Position numbers and translations under genes: made by a program
In this document: positions 23,478 to 26,629 of the stretch, piece by piece
How the letters are laid out: every line of letters starts with the position of its first letter
How positions within the stretch are numbered: position 1 is the first letter of the stretch
From: Anammoximicrobium sp032229885
Lineage (GTDB): Bacteria > Planctomycetota > Planctomycetia > Pirellulales > Pirellulaceae
NCBI GenBank assembly: GCA_032229885.1
Contig: JAVYAJ010000097.1
Location: 1 to 26,629, forward strand
Length of the DNA stretch: 26,629 bases
Direction of reading: 5' to 3'
The notes under the pieces: generated by a model
What the model saw: only the letters and a program-made list of their open reading frames with translations
Told to the model about the DNA's origin: nothing
The model's database searches: none

Positions 23478-23744
23478 ATGTCGGATGTGGCGACACCGTT
23501 GGCAGTTCGGATCGATTCCGCGATTTTTGGAAATCCGCACTTGGCGGGGCAGACGGTCCGCATTGAGATGCGTCCCGGGCGTGTCGTGTTGCGCGGCGTC
23601 GTTCCCTCGTTCTACCAGAAACAAATCGCACAAGAGGTGGTCCGTGCGATCGAGGGGGTCGAACGCGTGGAAAATCGACTGGACGTCGATTGGCCCGAGC
23701 CTGCGATTGTCGGCGCTTCGGGCATCGCTTGTCAGCGTCGCTAA
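23478..23744 (+). CDS. Small BON-domain protein
   Basis: The 88-residue protein is little more than one BON domain (about residues 8-70). The domain's GRVVLRGVVPSFYQKQIAQEVVRAIEGVERVENRLDV pattern is clear: a beta strand with conserved Gly, a helix and the final V-x-N-x-L-x-V strand. There is no signal peptide, so it should stay in the cytoplasm or associate with the membrane surface. BON domains bind lipid or act as small adaptor modules in osmotic stress proteins. The ATG has AAAGGAG about 8 nt upstream, a strong site. It stands alone between two leftward sulfatases, and its link to them is not evident. The tail after residue 75 is probably unstructured. Confidence 0.82.
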   Translation: MSDVATPLAVRIDSAIFGNPHLAGQTVRIEMRPGRVVLRGVVPSFYQKQIAQEVVRAIEGVERVENRLDVDWPEPAIVGASGIACQRR

Positions 23745-23903
23745 GGCTGCCGCGACATCTGGATTCACGGCCCGCGGCCGAAACGGCTGCATAAAGAGCG
23801 GTCACAGAATCGGGGCGAGAATCCAACCGCGGATCGCCGGCGACTTCGAATGCCCGGTGCGGCGCGGCTCTGCCGTCGGTCAGGCACGTCGTGCGAGGTC
23901 CGC

Positions 23904-25346
23904 TCAATAGTCTCGAAATGGTCCGCGCGGCTCGGCTTCGGCCATTTCTCTCTTCCAGTTGGCAAAGCGGGCCTCGATCATCTCCAGCACCTCGGGCTTC
24001 TCAGCCGTCAGATCTCGCCGTTCGCCCAGGTCCGTAGACAGGTCGAACAGCCCCGAACCGCGGCGGCTGACCACCCATTTCCAGCGGCCCACGCGCGCAG
24101 CGTGGTCCGAGCGTCGCTCCCAGAACATCTCGGCGCGAGGCGAGCTTTGTTTGCCCTGCAGCACGGGCAGCATGTCGAACCCGTCGTAGATGATCTCGGA
24201 CGGAAGCGTTGCTCCGACGGCGGCGGCCAGCGTGGGAAAGAGCTCGAGCGCGGTCAGGAACTCGTCACACGTCGTTCCCGCGGCAAGCTGCGCGGGCCAG
24301 CGCACCAGACACGGCACGCGGATCCCACCCTCGAACATCTGCGACTTGCCGCCTCGCAGCGGCGAGTTGTCCGCGCCGGTCCCGCCGCCGTTGTCGGACA
24401 GGAAAACGACCAGCGTGTTCGGGGCGAGCTCGTACTGGTCCAGCAGATCGAGCAGTTGACCGATCCCGTCGTCCATGCAGGCCAGGGCCGCCAGGTAACC
24501 GCGCCGACGCTGCTCGCGCTGTGTCTGGCCGGGTGGGTACTGGTCCAAGTACTGCGGCGGCGCTTGCACCGTGCCGCGGATGTCCGGATCGAGGCTCGAA
24601 GCCACGTGCGGCGCGTTGAACGGAACGTAGAGGAAAAACGGCCGATCGCGATGAGCCTTCAGAAATCGCATCGCTTCGCGGCGAAACAGGTCGGTGGCGT
24701 ATGTCCCTTTGTCCTGCGTCGTCAGCTCGTTGCCTCGCCGCATCGAAGGCACGCCGTATCGCTCGTGCGTAAAATAGTCGATGCCCGTGTTCGCAAAGCC
24801 GTAGAACTCGTCAAAGCCCCGTTGCAGGGGCAGGAACCGTTTCAGTTGTCCGCCGTCCCATTTGCCGAAACAGCCGTTTGCATAACCATGTTCGCCGAGC
24901 AGATCGGACAGGAACACCTCGCGCTCGTCCGTTCCCAGGATCATTTCCGGCGAGACGGCATACTCGTCCGGCGCATAGCGGTGATCGTAGTCCACGGCGT
25001 CGTTGCGCATCATGTCGTACGTGCCGCAACGTTGCGGATACCGGCCCGTGAGCAGGCTCGCCCGGGACGGAGTGCAGGCCGGCCAGCTCACGTAAAAGCT
25101 GGTCAGCCGGATGCCGCCCGCAGCCAACCGGTCCAGATTCGGCGTCCTGACGTCCGTCGCGCCATAGCATCCCAGATCGTGATAACCTTGGTCGTCGCTG
25201 ACAATCAACAGAACATTGGGGCGCGACGGGCTTGCGCCTATCGTGGCCTCGATCGCCAGGACGAGCGGCGAGCTGATCACGCTCGCCGCCAACCAGAGTG
25301 CGACGCCCCATGACGCGCCACCGCAAGACCGACAACAAGAGCGCAT
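23904..25346 (-). CDS. Sulfatase 2 (arylsulfatase A-like, CTPSR motif), exported
   Basis: The 480-residue protein has a signal peptide (about 1-33), the metal-binding D51-D52, the canonical formylglycine site C91-T-P-S-R95-ASLLTG, H247, D318-N319 in FLSDNG and K334. The usual GKWHLG reads GKWDGG, so the active-site His equivalent is Asp164. I recall this variation in a planctomycete subgroup that also carries the IDYFTHERYG stretch seen near residue 190. ATG 25346 is chosen because GGAGGAA lies about 7 nt upstream and the signal peptide starts there; the longer frame from 25475 adds 43 unlikely residues. It should desulfate a glycan or small sulfate ester in the periplasm. Substrate unknown. 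Confidence 0.94.
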   Translation of the reverse strand: MRSCCRSCGGASWGVALWLAASVISSPLVLAIEATIGASPSRPNVLLIVSDDQGYHDLGCYGATDVRTPNLDRLAAGGIRLTSFYVSWPACTPSRASLLTGRYPQRCGTYDMMRNDAVDYDHRYAPDEYAVSPEMILGTDEREVFLSDLLGEHGYANGCFGKWDGGQLKRFLPLQRGFDEFYGFANTGIDYFTHERYGVPSMRRGNELTTQDKGTYATDLFRREAMRFLKAHRDRPFFLYVPFNAPHVASSLDPDIRGTVQAPPQYLDQYPPGQTQREQRRRGYLAALACMDDGIGQLLDLLDQYELAPNTLVVFLSDNGGGTGADNSPLRGGKSQMFEGGIRVPCLVRWPAQLAAGTTCDEFLTALELFPTLAAAVGATLPSEIIYDGFDMLPVLQGKQSSPRAEMFWERRSDHAARVGRWKWVVSRRGSGLFDLSTDLGERRDLTAEKPEVLEMIEARFANWKREMAEAEPRGPFRDY

Positions 25347-25718
25347 TTCTGGTTCCTCCAAGACGCGCACAAGCAGCACTGAGCTTCGACGGTGGTTGCT
25401 GACCGGGACCTCGGCTCGACACGAACTCGCCGGGCTGTCTCGCCGGCCCGCGTTTCTTTCCATCATCGTGGTCAAGGGACTACGGTCGGGCTACAATCAG
25501 ATCCCAGGAACACGCTCGGCCGCCTCGTCCGTCGCACGTCGGCGCCGAACCTTTCCGACCGTCGCTGGCCATGAAGGCAAGCCGACTGGGCGGCCAAACG
25601 GCGCCTGGGCCCGAGGACCGGCGGCCCGCTCGCAGCCCACGACCGGCGGCCATCGGCGCAAATTCATGGCGGCCGTGGCGCCGCGCGCATCGAGGGCATC
25701 CTGTACGGGATCGCGACC
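25347..25718. other. Divergent intergenic region, sulfatase 2 and GNAT gene
   Basis: The 372-bp spacer contains a + strand promoter candidate at 25469-25497. The Shine-Dalgarno of sulfatase 2 is at its left end. Frames across it are GC-rich shadows and no gene is seen. Confidence 0.5.
25469..25497 (+). promoter_or_regulatory. Possible promoter for the GNAT gene
   Basis: TGGTCA (25469-25474, 4/6) and TACAAT (25492-25497, 5/6) are 17 bp apart, giving a leader of about 215 nt. Confidence 0.35.
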
Positions 25719-26282
25719 ATGACGGGACAGTCCATCTCCGCACAAACGGATGCGCTTTTCGCGTTTTCGATCCGACGCGCCACGGTGGCCGACGTCGCCG
25801 GAATCCGTTCAGTCTTGTACGCCGTCCGCCGCGAACACCACGTCCTGTCGGATGACGCGCCGGCCGACCCGGAACTCGATGATCTCGAAGGCAACTATTT
25901 TCGTCGTGGCGGGCATTTCGAGGTGATCGAAGACGCGACGCGCCGCATCGTCGGCTGCGCCGGCCTCTATCCGCTGACGCCGCGTCGCGCGAGACTGTGC
26001 CAGATGTACCTCGAGCCCGCCGCGCGCGGGCGAGGGCTCGGACGACGGCTTTTGGAAAACATGCTGGCGGCGGCCCGACAGAACGGCTTTGCGGAAGTCT
26101 GGCTCGAGACCCGCTCTACCTTGGCCGCCGCGATCACGCTCTATCGGCAATACGGATTTGAACCCGACGATGCGGCTGTGCCGGCGCCCCAGTGCGACGC
26201 GGCCTACGTCTTGCGGCTCGAATGCTGGCCACCCGTCGGATACGGTCCCCGGCGGCCTTATCGGCCGGACGGAAAATCCTGA
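25719..26282 (+). CDS. GNAT family N-acetyltransferase
   Basis: The 187-residue protein has a GNAT fold from about residue 17 to 165. The acetyl-CoA loop is R103-G-R-G-L-G108 within QMYLEPAARGRGLGRRLLENML. The following WLETRSTLAAAITLYRQYGFEP segment is the usual motif B with its Tyr. It transfers an acetyl group from acetyl-CoA to an amine in the cytoplasm; the substrate cannot be read. No clear Shine-Dalgarno precedes ATG 25719, and the first 16 residues are outside the conserved fold, so a slightly later start is possible. Its last 25 nt overlap the end of the opposite tryptophanase-like gene. Confidence 0.9.
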   Translation: MTGQSISAQTDALFAFSIRRATVADVAGIRSVLYAVRREHHVLSDDAPADPELDDLEGNYFRRGGHFEVIEDATRRIVGCAGLYPLTPRRARLCQMYLEPAARGRGLGRRLLENMLAAARQNGFAEVWLETRSTLAAAITLYRQYGFEPDDAAVPAPQCDAAYVLRLECWPPVGYGPRRPYRPDGKS

Positions 26283-26629
26283 CGGAACCTGGCGCACAGC
26301 TTTTGGGTCCAGTCGCTCTTGGGCCGCAGACGGCCTAGGAAAAAGCGGAGGACTTTGGGTTCGTCGTAAAACTCCAGGCCGCCGATCACGTCGCGGTTCT
26401 CGTACAACCACTTTACGCGATCCTCGACGTACTTGACCTGAGACAGGGTGAACACGCGGCGAGGCATCGCCAGCCGCAGCAATTCGACTTCCGAGGGCAC
26501 ATCATTGCCCTCGGCGTCGCGGTCCATGGAAATCGTGCCGCGTTCCATTCCGCGGATGCCCGAGACGATGAATAATGCCGCCCCCAACGCGCCCGCCGGG
26601 TACTCGAGTTGCGAGACGTGCGGCAGGAA
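26258..26629 (-). CDS. tnaA: Tryptophanase / beta-eliminating lyase, C-terminal fragment (partial)
   Basis: The frame is open from the right edge to TAA at 26258, so only the last 123 codons are seen. The residues FLPHVSQLEYPAGALGAALF, then GIRGMERG, DVPSEVELLRLAMPRRVFT and the YDEPKVLRFF tail closely follow the C-terminal domain of E. coli TnaA from memory. Tryptophanase splits tryptophan to indole, pyruvate and ammonia with PLP; tyrosine phenol-lyase is a close relative and cannot be excluded from this part, which lacks the PLP lysine. The C-terminus extends about 20 residues beyond the E. coli end. The stop overlaps the GNAT gene by 25 nt, tail to tail. TTG at 26587 is internal, not the true start. 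Confidence 0.83.
   Translation of the reverse strand, partial: FLPHVSQLEYPAGALGAALFIVSGIRGMERGTISMDRDAEGNDVPSEVELLRLAMPRRVFTLSQVKYVEDRVKWLYENRDVIGGLEFYDEPKVLRFFLGRLRPKSDWTQKLCARFRQDFPSGR

Noticed and set aside
23282..23566. 94-codon + frame before the BON gene
   Set aside because: It overlaps the well-supported BON start in another frame, has no Shine-Dalgarno, and matches no family.

Overview
The window looks like a chromosomal segment of a high-GC planctomycete (Pirellulales-like). The inference rests on gene content, not on any rRNA marker: two secreted sulfatases, a DUF1080 protein, a Tat-exported Gfo/Idh/MocA oxidoreductase and a DUF6807 (PmoA-type) protein, next to a bacterial H4MPT-pathway gene (fhcB), an ECF sigma/anti-sigma pair and long spacers between genes. 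I see no rRNA, tRNA, CRISPR array, insertion sequence or phage gene.

Layout. 1-677 (-): 5' part of a rhomboid protease with an N-terminal zinc ribbon. 1162-2809 (+): DUF1080 protein and an EamA transporter, 10 nt apart. 3114-4754 (-): membrane anti-sigma-like protein with no sigma gene beside it. 5454-6290 (-): exported hypothetical protein. 6484-9092 (-): Gfo/Idh/MocA oxidoreductase and fhcB, coupled through an ATGA overlap. 9505-11684 (+): gcvPB and a lipoate/octanoate transferase, overlapping by 16 nt. 11685-12659: long non-coding stretch with eight perfect copies of a 13-bp repeat. 12660-16610 (+): FHA protein, ECF sigma factor with zinc-binding anti-sigma factor (ATGA overlap), a small GTG-start protein and a TPR lipoprotein. 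17036-19825 (+): serC-serA. 20204-21253 (+): DUF6807 protein behind two matching palindromes. 21534-22982 and 23904-25346 (-): sulfatases flanking a BON-domain gene (23478-23744, +). 25719-26282 (+): GNAT acetyltransferase, overlapping tail-to-tail with a tryptophanase fragment cut by the right edge.

How the genes fit together. One theme is serine, glycine and one-carbon flow: serC-serA make serine, gcvPB with the lipoyl-pathway enzyme belongs to glycine cleavage, and fhcB belongs to H4MPT-linked formyl transfer and hydrolysis. The fhcB and gcvPB transcription units diverge from one 412-bp spacer with recognisable promoter elements on both strands. The second theme is exported glycan catabolism (DUF1080, Gfo/Idh/MocA, DUF6807, sulfatases). 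The third is signalling (FHA, ECF sigma, two anti-sigma-like proteins, rhomboid).

The most unusual non-coding signals are a strongly strand-biased GGGNAGGG octamer (12 on +, 1 on -, counted by eye), which equals the E. coli FtsK-orienting KOPS consensus; the 8 x 13-bp array; and the twin CCACAA-N4-TTGTGG palindromes. I did not find a convincing new multi-gene system.
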